From contig CAILUU010000048.1 in assembly GCA_903837525.1 (NCBI GenBank), forward strand, positions 1 through 41,550: DNA of 41,550 bases. Reading direction: 5' to 3'. Positions 34,462 through 41,550 of the stretch are shown here, one piece after another. This DNA comes from an uncultured Bacteroidota bacterium. Its GTDB lineage: Bacteria; Bacteroidota; Bacteroidia; Chitinophagales; Chitinophagaceae. A program made the position numbers and the translations under genes. The notes beneath the pieces are model-generated. The model had not been told where the DNA came from. It saw only the letters and a list, made by a program, of their open reading frames with translations, and made no database searches. Each line of letters opens with the position of its first letter. Within the stretch, counting starts at the first letter, position 1.

Positions 34462-36762
34462 ATGAATTTTAGCATTGGCACCATTGAAAATTGGGTAGCA
34501 AATTATTATGGCTTAGAAGTGAAAGCATCTGTGCTCAATGGCTATGATGAGCTTAATTTTTTATTAACAGAAAAATCGGGTAAGAAAAATATTTTAAAAG
34601 TTTCTAACAGCAGCCACGATTATTTTTTCTTAGAGGCACAGGTAAAAATTTTACAACATTTAGCTAAGTCCGATTTAGCTGCAGAATTTCAGGTAACTAC
34701 ATTAAATAAAAAGGGAGAAACCTTAACTGAAATTATTGTTGAAGAAACTACATACTGTATTAGAATATTGAGTTTTTTAGAAGGTAGCTTTTGGGTGGAG
34801 GCACCCGTAAAAAACGAAGCCCTATTTGAAAATTTAGGAAGTTTTTTAGGCAAGATGGATAAAAACCTAGTAGGCTTTAAGCATCCGGGCATGCACAGAC
34901 ATTATACTTGGGATATTAGTACAGCAAGGGATGCGAATTATAAAATGAACTATATAAAGGATGCTGCTAAAAAAAGAATTGCAGATTATTTTATGTTGCA
35001 ATTTGAAACCGAAGTACTGCCTACACTTTCTTCTTATAGACAGGCCTATACTCATAATGATGCCAATGATTACAATATACTAGTAGAAGGAGATAGCATT
35101 GTAGGATTGATAGATTTTGGCGATATGGTGTACACTGCTTTAATTAATAATGTAGCTGTAGCCTGTACCTATGCGATGTTACACCAGTCGGACCCACTAG
35201 CAGCAGCTGTATTAGTAGTGAAAGGTTATCATCAATCTTACCCAATCGAAGAAAAAGAATTAAGAATTTTATATTATCTAATAGCTGCAAGATTATGCAT
35301 AAGTGTAACGCAGTCTGCCTTTAATGGTTCTTTGGATACCAATAATGAACATCATTTTATAACAGAGAAGCCAGCCTGGGATTTACTCTGCTATTTAATT
35401 ACGCTTAACCCTATTAAAGCAGAAAATGATTTTAGACTGGCTTGTACTTATACATCCATCATTGATGCAAATGAGAATTATACAAACTTAGAATCCAAAA
35501 GAAATGCGCATATTGGAAAGAACTTAAGTATTAGTTATGAAAAACATTTAAAAATTGATAAAGCCGCCTTACAATATTTATATGACGATAAAGGCAATAC
35601 CTATATTGATTGCGTAAACAATGTAAGTCATATAGGACATTGTCATCCAAGAGTAGTAAGGGTGATGCAAAAACAAATTGCTAGTTTAAATACCAATACA
35701 AGGTATTTAAATAATCACTTAATTGAATATGCGCAAAAATTAACAGCTAGCTTACCCGCTGGTTTAAATGTTTGTTATTTTACCAATAGCGGTAGTGAGG
35801 CCAATGATTTAGCCATTAGAATTAGTAGGCACTTCACTAAACAAAAAGATATCATTGTTTTAGACCATGCCTATCATGGAACTTCAACGGCCACCATTGA
35901 AATGAGTCCTTATAAATTTGATAGAGAAGGCGGCATAGGACAAATGCCTTGGATACATAAAGCAATAAACCCCGATTTATATAGAGGACCTTATCAATAT
36001 GAAGATGCTAGTGCAGGTGTTAAATATGCAAAGAATGTAAAAAATATTATTGATGCCATTGCAAAAGAAAATAAAAAACCTGCAGCCTTTATTTGTGAAA
36101 CACTTTTAGGCGTGGGTGGTCAAATGCCCTTACCTCCTCATTATTTAAAAGAAGTATACCAGCATGTTAGAGCTGCAGGCGGCATTTGTATTGCAGATGA
36201 GGTACAAGTGGGCTTTGGAAGAGTAGGCACTCATTTCTGGGGCTTTGAATTACAAGACGTAGTACCAGATATGGTGGTACTAGGTAAACCCATTGGCAAT
36301 GGGCATCCCCTAGCCGCAGTAATAGTGACCGATGCAATAGCCAACAGCTTTAATAATGGTATTGAATATTTTAATACCTATGGAGGCAACCCTGTTTCAA
36401 TGGCAACCGGTATGGCTGTATTAGAAGTCATTCAGGGGGAAGGCTTACAAGAAAATGCATTACAAGTAGGTAATTATTTATTAGAAGGTATGCTTCAATT
36501 AATGAATAGCTACCCTATTATTGGAGATGTAAGAGGTGCTGGATTATTTATTGGTGTTGAATTAGTAAAAGATAGAAATACAAAAGAACCAGCGATTGAT
36601 TCCATTAAGCTAGTAGTAGAAAGAATGAAGGAAAAGGGATTTTTAATGGGCGTAGATGGTCCTTATAATAATGTCCTTAAAATAAAGCCGCCCATTATTT
36701 TCTCTATGGAGAATGCAAAAGATATGCTAACTAATTTAGATACTGTATTAGCCTCTCTTTAA
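34462..36762 (+). CDS. Fused APH-fold kinase and class III PLP ammoniophospholyase-like enzyme
   Basis: 766 residues in two parts. Residues about 15-310 form an APH/choline-kinase-like phosphotransferase: [20 protein letters not shown] as the nucleotide lobe, the Brenner-type loop [15 protein letters not shown] (catalytic Asp and Asn) and the metal Asp in GLIDFGD. Residues about 340-766 form a class III PLP fold: [58 protein letters not shown] and [12 protein letters not shown] with the Schiff-base Lys. The two halves match hydroxylysine kinase (HYKK/AGPHD1) and the phospholyases ETNPPL/PHYKPL, known to be fused in some bacteria. Predicted to phosphorylate an amino alcohol and then release ammonia and phosphate; hydroxylysine versus ethanolamine is not resolved. 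All 21 Arg codons are AGA/AGG. Confidence 0.88.
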   Translation: MNFSIGTIENWVANYYGLEVKASVLNGYDELNFLLTEKSGKKNILKVSNSSHDYFFLEAQVKILQHLAKSDLAAEFQVTTLNKKGETLTEIIVEETTYCIRILSFLEGSFWVEAPVKNEALFENLGSFLGKMDKNLVGFKHPGMHRHYTWDISTARDANYKMNYIKDAAKKRIADYFMLQFETEVLPTLSSYRQAYTHNDANDYNILVEGDSIVGLIDFGDMVYTALINNVAVACTYAMLHQSDPLAAAVLVVKGYHQSYPIEEKELRILYYLIAARLCISVTQSAFNGSLDTNNEHHFITEKPAWDLLCYLITLNPIKAENDFRLACTYTSIIDANENYTNLESKRNAHIGKNLSISYEKHLKIDKAALQYLYDDKGNTYIDCVNNVSHIGHCHPRVVRVMQKQIASLNTNTRYLNNHLIEYAQKLTASLPAGLNVCYFTNSGSEANDLAIRISRHFTKQKDIIVLDHAYHGTSTATIEMSPYKFDREGGIGQMPWIHKAINPDLYRGPYQYEDASAGVKYAKNVKNIIDAIAKENKKPAAFICETLLGVGGQMPLPPHYLKEVYQHVRAAGGICIADEVQVGFGRVGTHFWGFELQDVVPDMVVLGKPIGNGHPLAAVIVTDAIANSFNNGIEYFNTYGGNPVSMATGMAVLEVIQGEGLQENALQVGNYLLEGMLQLMNSYPIIGDVRGAGLFIGVELVKDRNTKEPAIDSIKLVVERMKEKGFLMGVDGPYNNVLKIKPPIIFSMENAKDMLTNLDTVLASL

Positions 36763-37279
36763 AAAATAGTAAGCATAATAAAAATGCAAACTGTGCAATA
36801 AAGCGGCGCATATTTAAGCAGAGCTGAAAATTAAAACAGGTACTTAGGTTAAAAAAATGTTTTTTTGGATAAAATTGAATGTATCCTAAGTTATAGTTAA
36901 GAAATAATCAACTATTTATAGTAGACTGAAATAAAAACTGACTTTCCCAAACAAAATTAGCTAGCTTAAAATGAGATGGGGATGAAAAATTGTAATAGGT
37001 ATTTAGTATAATAGCTGTTTCTGGCTTCCATCTTTTCTCCCGAATTATTCGTTGTTTGATTCCTGCAGAGCCTACCCAGGTGGGGATTTTGGCTAAAAAG
37101 TCGAAATCCCCACTTTTATATCCCTCTGAAAAAACTACTTTTATTAGGATTAATAAAGTATTTGAATAAAGTCATTAAATATATAATGTAAGAAAATAAT
37201 TTATATTATTTGCATAATGAAAGTATTTAATTATTTTGCAATGGGAATAAACATTATAAATAATTAAATAGTAATAAAA
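36763..37279. other. 517-bp intergenic region, no intact gene
   Basis: AT-rich at both ends with a somewhat GC-richer patch around 37020-37115. On the minus strand of that patch about 48 codons are open without a start (product includes WGFRLFSQNPHLGRLCRNQ); I do not recognise it. The last 130 bases before 37280 are very AT-rich and presumably hold the promoter of the following gene (atattatttgc near 37202-37212 resembles a -7 box). Confidence 0.4.
37080..37117 (+). terminator. Hairpin with T-run
   Basis: A perfect 10-bp stem, GTGGGGATTT (37080-37089) with AAATCCCCAC (37104-37113), followed by TTTTATAT. Shape and tail fit an intrinsic terminator, but it lies over 300 bases after the fusion gene and may belong to a vanished gene or a mobile element. 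Confidence 0.55.
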
Positions 37280-37807
37280 ATGAAAAGAAAAATTGTCCTA
37301 ATTGCACTAATCTGCACTCTTTTTGTAGCTTGTAAAAACGAAAGTGCAAAAACCGAATTGCCTGACCCGGCTTTGACACCCGCTTTTTCTGAAAGCGAAA
37401 AAGTGGCTCAGAAAAACATCGATTCCTATTCTAAAACATGGGATTTAGTTATTAATGAAGGAAAAGTAGACGTACTTGACTCTGCTTATGCTCCAGAAAT
37501 TGTAGTGCATGCAGTTCCTGAAATTAAAGGAATAGCTGCCGCAAAAGCATATTATGCTAATTATGTAACTGGTTTCTCCAACAGAAAATTTATTGTAAAA
37601 GAGACTTTTGCTAGTGGTGACAAACTAACAAAATACTGGCAATTTAAAGGAACTCACACGGGTGATTTTATGGGAATCCCTGCAACTGGTAAAACTATTG
37701 ATGTAGAAGGTTGTACTATTGCTAGAATGGTAAACGGAAAAATTGTTGAAGAAAGAGATTTCATGGACAACATGGATTTCATGAAACAGTTAGGTTTAAT
37801 GAAGTAA
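37280..37807 (+). CDS. SnoaL-like (ester cyclase family) lipoprotein
   Basis: A 175-residue protein with a lipoprotein signal (MKRKIVLIALICTLFVACKN, lipid Cys 18) and a single SnoaL/NTF2-like cone fold (about 45-170). Family traits are the early helix, SAYAPEIVVHAVPEIKG, AKAYYANYVTGF, and the later block WQFKGTHTGDFMGIPATGKT followed by MVNGKIVEERDFMD, as in SnoaL-like polyketide-cyclase proteins (PF07366). Most such proteins have no known substrate; lipidation places this one at the envelope. Its arginine codons are all AGA, as in the fusion gene before it. A strong terminator follows. Confidence 0.85.
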   Translation: MKRKIVLIALICTLFVACKNESAKTELPDPALTPAFSESEKVAQKNIDSYSKTWDLVINEGKVDVLDSAYAPEIVVHAVPEIKGIAAAKAYYANYVTGFSNRKFIVKETFASGDKLTKYWQFKGTHTGDFMGIPATGKTIDVEGCTIARMVNGKIVEERDFMDNMDFMKQLGLMK

Positions 37808-37828
37808 TTTATAAAATTTATTTTTTAG

Positions 37829-37863
37829 AAAGGGTTTTAGTTCACGCTAAAGCCCTTTTTTAT
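37829..37863 (+). terminator. Intrinsic terminator after the SnoaL-like gene
   Basis: AAAGGGTTTTAG pairs with CTAAAGCCCTTT (one wobble) across a six-base loop, followed by TTTTTATT. Confidence 0.85.
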
Positions 37864-37890
37864 TATCTATTAAGACTAAAAGTAACATCA

Positions 37891-38034
37891 CTAATGTAAA
37901 TCGTTAGCAAAAGTTTTTTCCCCTATAAAAAATACGGGCGAGTTTGAAACACCGATTTCATTTTTATTGTGCACATGGTTTCCTGAATGTTCATGCGTCT
38001 GAGCAGATAAGTTTAATGAAAATATTGTTGATAA
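37891..38034 (-). pseudogene. N-terminal fragment of a lost secreted/outer-membrane protein
   Basis: The minus strand reads LSTIFSLNLSAQTHEHSGNH, then VHNKNEIGVSNSPVFFIGEK and TFANDLH before a stop. This is the end of a signal peptide (cleavage after SAQ), a His-rich mature N-terminus and a strand-like segment. No start codon remains upstream (an in-frame TAA precedes it) and nothing recognisable follows. The His-rich start followed by KNEIGV and SPV is reminiscent of Bacteroidota outer-membrane beta-barrel proteins, but the family is not certain. Confidence 0.5.
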
Positions 38035-38200
38035 ATATTAACTATTTTATACTAATGCGTTGTTAAGTAAGTACTACCTATTTACTGGATTGATAGGCAA
38101 TTTGTTAGTTTTGAGGGGTGGAGCGGTAAAAACGGAGGGTTGGTGTATGGGCTAAGGATATTTTTTATAATTTTAATTACGTAATCTCAATTTAATACAC

Positions 38201-38659
38201 TTATTTTTTTACAAAACTCAGACTTGCAGAATTAATACAATACCTTAATCCTGTAGGGTTTGGTCCATCATTGAATACATGGCCCAAATGTGCACCACAG
38301 TTACTACAATTTACTTCAGTTCGTTCCATGCCATAAGAATTATCTGTTTCTTCGTCTATATTTTTTGCTACAGAAGGTTTATAAAAACTTGGCCAACCAG
38401 TACCACTATCAAATTTATGTGCACTACTAAATAACTCTTGGCTACAACAAACGCAAGCATAAATTCCTTTTGAGTGATTATCCCAATATTTGCCCGTATA
38501 GGCAGTTTCTGTTCCTTTTTTACGGGTTACACTAAACTGCTCCTTGGTTAATTGTTTTTTCCACTCTGCATCAGTTTTTACAATAGTATATTTTTTAGTT
38601 TGTGCAGTTGCCAAAATTCCTATACTAACTAAAACAACAGTTACTAATAATCTTTTCAT
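38201..38659 (-). CDS. msrB: Peptide-methionine (R)-S-oxide reductase MsrB, exported
   Basis: Reduces methionine R-sulfoxide in oxidised proteins. The frame opens at 38716, but the ATG at 38659 gives a signal peptide ([20 protein letters not shown]), so the enzyme acts in the periplasm; length 152. The zinc site is complete (ACVCC and NCSNC, two CxxC pairs). The catalytic Cys lies in [11 protein letters not shown], with [11 protein letters not shown] and [12 protein letters not shown] in between. The second (resolving) Cys of some MsrB proteins is not obvious. It stands alone and is divergent from the DUF6728 gene. Confidence 0.95.
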   Translation of the reverse strand: MKRLLVTVVLVSIGILATAQTKKYTIVKTDAEWKKQLTKEQFSVTRKKGTETAYTGKYWDNHSKGIYACVCCSQELFSSAHKFDSGTGWPSFYKPSVAKNIDEETDNSYGMERTEVNCSNCGAHLGHVFNDGPNPTGLRYCINSASLSFVKK

Positions 38660-38764
38660 TTTAATTCTTTTATGTATATACGCAATTACATTAATTATAG
38701 CTTTAAACAAAATCAATCATTTTATGTTTTATAAAGTTATAAGTTTATAGTAAATTCATAGAAT

Positions 38765-38929
38765 ATGTCTATTTTAAAACAAGTTGCCGAGTATTTATAC
38801 CTTAAAAAGAAAGATCCTAATGCGCCCAATACATCCTTTGTAAAATATATGCATGGCATAAACCGTATAAGCATATTCCTTTTTATAGTAGCATTGGTTA
38901 TTTTGGCTGTTAAGTTAATTAAGCGGTAG
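38765..38929 (+). CDS. DUF6728-like 54-residue single-pass membrane protein
   Basis: A tiny gene easily missed. The product is MSILKQVAEYLYLKKKDPNA, PNTSFVKYMHGINRISIFLF, then IVALVILAVKLIKR. A charged N-terminal half is followed by MHGINRISIF and one membrane helix ending in a basic KLIKR tail. This is the pattern of the small conserved Bacteroidota family DUF6728 (function unknown). The first half is too specific for a chance frame. Its last 11 bases overlap the 3' end of the convergent lpxB gene, and its start lies 105 bp from the divergent msrB start. Confidence 0.8.
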   Translation: MSILKQVAEYLYLKKKDPNAPNTSFVKYMHGINRISIFLFIVALVILAVKLIKR

Positions 38930-40052
38930 GGTACATAAAGGTATAAATGCTATGTGCAGCTTTTTCGCTAGCATTACCTGCTTGCTTTAAAAGTTGCCAA
39001 AGTGAGGCATAATCACTTTTAAGTTGTTGTAGTTTTGTTCCATCTTCTAGTAGTAATGTTAATTCTTTATGCAAGTTTTGTGTAGTTAATTGGTGTTGTA
39101 TTAATTCTTTTACTACCTCTTTATCCATTATTAAATTAACTAAACCAATAAATTTTATTTTAATTAATTTTTTTGCAATTTGGTAACTAATATTACTTCC
39201 TTTGTAGCAAATAATTTGTGGCACTCCAAATAGGGCTGTTTCTAATGTAGCTGTACCGCTTGTAACTAAGGCGGCTTTAGCTTTACTTAATAAAGCATAT
39301 GTTTCATTAACTACCCAGCTTACATTTTTATAGGGTGCAATTAAATTGTTGTAAAAATCTTCATCAAGCCCAGGAGCTTTTGCAACTACAAATTGATAGG
39401 TAGGAAAATGCTCTACAACAGAAAGCATGATAGGAAGCTTGGTTAAAATTTCCTGCTTTCTACTACCTGGCAACAAAGCAATAATATTATTTTCAATTTT
39501 AAAATTTGAATGTTGAATGTTGAACTGCTCCACCACTTCCACTAGCGGATGCCCCACATACTCTACATCCCAATTCCATTTATTTTTGTAAAAATCTTTT
39601 TCAAAAGGAATGATACAAATCATTTTATCAATGCATTGCTTCATTAGCTTTACTCTATTCTCCTTCCAAGCCCATACCTGTGGCGAAATGTAATAAATAA
39701 CTTTAATGCCTTGCTGCTTTGCCCATTTTGCAATACGTAAATTAAAGCCAGGGTAGTCAATTAGTATAATAGCATTTGGTTTGTAGGCCAAAATATCTTC
39801 TTTACAAAAGCTAATATTTTTTAAAATGGTGGGTAGGTTTTTAACAACCTCAATAAAACCCATAAAGGCCAACTCTTTGTAATGCTTTATGAGTGTAGCA
39901 CCTTCGGCTTGCATTTTATCTCCTCCCCAGCATCTAATATCAATAGCGCTATCAATATTTTTCAACTGTTTAATTAAGTTGCTTCCATGCAAATCGCCAC
40001 TGGCTTCGCCAGCAATAATGTATAATTTTTTAGAAGAGGATGAATTAATCAT
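38919..40052 (-). CDS. lpxB: Lipid-A-disaccharide synthase with a repeat-derived insertion
   Basis: A GT19-family glycosyltransferase joining UDP-2,3-diacylglucosamine and lipid X at the inner membrane during lipid A synthesis. It is 377 residues. Family blocks are IIAGEASGDLHGSNLIKQLK, RCWGGDKMQAEGA, MGFIEVVKNLPTIL, ILIDYPGFNLRIAKWAKQQG, YYISPQVWAWKENR, YVGHPLVEVVE, IIALLPGSRKQEI and VTSGTATLETALFGVPQI. Between HPLVEVVEQ and IIALLPGS sits FNIQHSNFKIEN (about 176-187), encoded by a ttgaatgttgaat repeat also found in valS. The insertion falls at the interdomain linker and keeps the frame. It is the distal gene of the surE cluster. Confidence 0.96.
   Translation of the reverse strand: MINSSSSKKLYIIAGEASGDLHGSNLIKQLKNIDSAIDIRCWGGDKMQAEGATLIKHYKELAFMGFIEVVKNLPTILKNISFCKEDILAYKPNAIILIDYPGFNLRIAKWAKQQGIKVIYYISPQVWAWKENRVKLMKQCIDKMICIIPFEKDFYKNKWNWDVEYVGHPLVEVVEQFNIQHSNFKIENNIIALLPGSRKQEILTKLPIMLSVVEHFPTYQFVVAKAPGLDEDFYNNLIAPYKNVSWVVNETYALLSKAKAALVTSGTATLETALFGVPQIICYKGSNISYQIAKKLIKIKFIGLVNLIMDKEVVKELIQHQLTTQNLHKELTLLLEDGTKLQQLKSDYASLWQLLKQAGNASEKAAHSIYTFMYPTA
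39494..39526 (-). repeat. TTGAATGTTGAAT-type repeat inside lpxB
   Basis: Tandem units tttgaatgttgaatgttgaac and a degenerate upstream unit encode FNIQHSNFKIEN. It shares a 14-mer with the valS insertion at 22372-22407 and is translated in the same frame (FNIQ followed by N/H and S). Confidence 0.75.
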
Positions 40053-40177
40053 TTGATGAAACTGAAATAATAACTACTACGTATTTTCTTGTTGCCACTA
40101 ATTAAACAAATTTTTACTAATGTATTTTTTTTATGCGTCATCTGCGTAATCTGTGGGAGCTTTTTTTCACGTATATC

Positions 40178-40477
40178 TTAAAATAATTTTAAAAATAACA
40201 CAACTACACCGTAAACAAGGGTTACTAAAAATATCCCTTTTGCCGTTTTATCTTTTCGTGTATTTAGGTAGACGGTAAATAGTACAGCGTTTACAAATAA
40301 AGCTAATGTTAAGGCAACACTCAACGTTTTATGGCCGGGCTCATATAGCATATATTGAAAAGTTTCTTTAAATGTAAAAATTTTAAACTTTACAAATTTA
40401 TACAAAAAAATACCTAGTAATGGACCAACAAAACCAAGTAGTAAGCCTAGTTTAATAGTATCTCTTTTTAATATCAT
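40178..40477 (-). CDS. Small membrane protein between surE and lpxB
   Basis: A 99-residue protein of unknown function with about three hydrophobic segments (residues 10-28, 52-71 and 79-98) and a basic loop (NTRKDKTAKG). Its ATG overlaps the surE stop codon (ATGA), so it is translationally coupled to surE. lpxB follows 125 bp later on the same strand. The surE, small membrane protein, lpxB order seems familiar from related genomes, which would suggest an envelope role, but this is from memory and was not checked. Confidence 0.75.
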   Translation of the reverse strand: MILKRDTIKLGLLLGFVGPLLGIFLYKFVKFKIFTFKETFQYMLYEPGHKTLSVALTLALFVNAVLFTVYLNTRKDKTAKGIFLVTLVYGVVVLFLKLF

Positions 40478-41256
40478 TTAAACGATTTTTTTTCTAATTT
40501 CTTTTTCATTGCATAATTTGTAAAGTCGAATTGAACAGGTACAATACTTACATAATTATTATTTAAAGCCCACACATCGGTATCCTTGGCTTTATCATTA
40601 TTTAAAAACTCACCCGTAAGCCAATAATAATTTTTACCATGTGGGTCTTTACGTTCATTAAAATCTTCTTTATACTTTGCATCTGCTTGTCGGCACACTT
40701 TTATTCCTTTTATTTTTTTGTTCGATTTTTTTGGAATATTAACGTTAAGCAATAAACGCTTTTCTTTGTTATTTTCTATTACCCAATTAGCAATATCGTA
40801 TACATATTTTTTTGCTTCGCTAAAATCGGCTTCAAAACTATAGTCTAATAAAGAAAATCCAATACTAGGTATACTTTCAATAGCAGCTTCCATTGCAGCA
40901 CTCATGGTACCACTATAAATTACGTTAATAGAATGGTTTGCCCCATGATTAATGCCACTAAGGCACAAATCGGGTTTACGGTGCAGCACTTTATCTACTG
41001 CTAGTTTAACACAGTCAACGGGTGTACCACTCGTTTGCCAACATTCAACGCCATCAAAAATTTGAACTTGATTTAAACGTAGGGGTTGCCCTATAGTTAT
41101 AGCATGCCCCATTCCACTTTGCGGCTTATCGGGTGCTACCACAATAATATTTCCTAAATCTTTTACTGCCTCTACCAAACAACGAATGCCTGGTGCAGTA
41201 ATACCATCATCATTTGTAATTAAAATGGTGGGTTTATTATTTTTTTTCAGTATCAT
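40474..41256 (-). CDS. surE: 5'-nucleotidase SurE
   Basis: A metal-dependent nucleotide 5'/3'-phosphatase linked to stationary-phase survival. From the ATG at 41256 it is 260 residues (an upstream ATG at 41298 adds 14 that are not conserved). The metal and active site blocks are complete: ILITNDDGITAPGI (two Asp), VVAPDKPQSGMGHAIT, GTPVDCVKLA, and LSGINHGANHSINVIYSGTM, then SAAMEA. DVWALNNNYVSIVPVQFDFT near the C-terminus is also standard. It is 13 bp downstream of the membrane-protein gene entering from the window edge. Confidence 0.95.
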   Translation of the reverse strand: MILKKNNKPTILITNDDGITAPGIRCLVEAVKDLGNIIVVAPDKPQSGMGHAITIGQPLRLNQVQIFDGVECWQTSGTPVDCVKLAVDKVLHRKPDLCLSGINHGANHSINVIYSGTMSAAMEAAIESIPSIGFSLLDYSFEADFSEAKKYVYDIANWVIENNKEKRLLLNVNIPKKSNKKIKGIKVCRQADAKYKEDFNERKDPHGKNYYWLTGEFLNNDKAKDTDVWALNNNYVSIVPVQFDFTNYAMKKKLEKKSFK

Positions 41257-41269
41257 AAAAAATGTACTA

Positions 41270-41550
41270 TTAAAACTTAGGAAACCATTCTCTTGCAATA
41301 CCCATTTGCCTAAATGGCCAAGGTATCATAGCTAAAATAAGTACAATAGCTAATCCAAAAAATAGTAAACTTTTTCTATGTTTTTTAGTATCGGTATCGG
41401 CACGTTTTACCATACTTCTTCCAACATGTACAAGCAACCATGCAATAACCATCATTAAAAAATGCTCTAATGCAAAAAATCGGGTAGTGCCATCTTTCAT
41501 TACTTCTTTAGCGTTTGTTTTAAGCATATCAAACCAACCATTATTAAAAT
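41270..41550 (-). CDS. Cytochrome-b-like small membrane protein (partial, runs off the window)
   Basis: The frame stays open past the last base: FNNGWFDMLKTNAKEVMKDG precedes TRFFALEHFLMMVIAWLLVH, VGRSMVKRADTDTKKHRKSL, and a last helix ending in AMIPWPFRQMGIAREWFPKF. The ATG at 41527 is therefore probably internal, and only the C-terminal 93 residues are here. The block EHFLMMVIAWLLVHVGRS with two helices and a His matches short Bacteroidota membrane proteins often named cytochrome B. Haem binding is not established. It shares its direction with surE and is 13 bp from it. Confidence 0.7.
   Translation of the reverse strand, partial: FNNGWFDMLKTNAKEVMKDGTTRFFALEHFLMMVIAWLLVHVGRSMVKRADTDTKKHRKSLLFFGLAIVLILAMIPWPFRQMGIAREWFPKF

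Noticed and set aside
37000-37115. Open minus-strand segment of about 48 codons around the 37080 hairpin
   Set aside because: No start codon and no family recognised; it overlaps a terminator-like hairpin. Reported only as part of the gap.

Overview
The window looks like ordinary chromosome of a Bacteroidota member, most likely of the Chitinophagaceae type. It is AT-rich. Several genes belong to families typical of that phylum: a TamL-like Omp85 lipoprotein, a type IX secretion Plug protein (old DUF5103), a CCC-motif membrane protein, a DUF6728 micro-protein and a eukaryote-like citrate synthase. Near-perfect TANNTTTG -7 boxes precede many genes, and Shine-Dalgarno sequences are mostly absent. 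No phage, complete insertion sequence, CRISPR array or plasmid function was seen.

Layout. 0-9.6 kb: proS with two small membrane proteins, a decayed RDD-family gene, truB, tamL, an SPOUT rRNA methyltransferase, an FtsX/LolC-type permease and the T9SS Plug gene. 9.6-16 kb: the SRP RNA, a transaldolase, three small envelope proteins, a beta-propeller lipoprotein, an NmrA-like protein and a trpG-trpF pair. 16-24 kb: a TlpA-type thioredoxin, pdxJ, ahcY divergent from an Lrp/AsnC regulator, a secreted protein and valS. 24-34 kb: an OmpH/Skp-like chaperone, an APC permease plus heptose kinase, isoaspartyl peptidase plus ispD, a BaiN-like flavoprotein, an LptF/G permease, citrate synthase and tRNA-Ala(GGC). 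34-38 kb: a probable acquired segment with a kinase/ammoniophospholyase fusion and a SnoaL-like lipoprotein. 38-41.5 kb: msrB, a 54-residue DUF6728 protein, lpxB, a small membrane protein, surE and a partial cytochrome-b-like membrane protein.

Two themes stand out. First, short tandem repeats of the kind usually found between genes (TTGAATGTTGAAT, caattatcaattat, ggtgattggtgag, gcaattagcaatt types) lie in frame inside valS at three places and inside lpxB, and form the N-terminus of the DUF2752 gene. Two related palindromic elements of about 120 bp and several shorter palindromes occupy the intergenic gaps. Second, at least four eroded gene remnants lie in apparently empty gaps (RDD, DM13-like, DUF6498-like and a fragment of a possible outer-membrane protein), so this chromosome is losing small membrane-protein genes.

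The most functionally interesting gene is the 766-residue fusion of an APH-fold kinase to a class III PLP enzyme. It is predicted to phosphorylate and then eliminate ammonia and phosphate from hydroxylysine, ethanolamine or a similar amino alcohol. All 21 of its arginines use AGA or AGG, unlike its neighbours. All calls come from reading the sequence and from remembered family knowledge; no database search was run.
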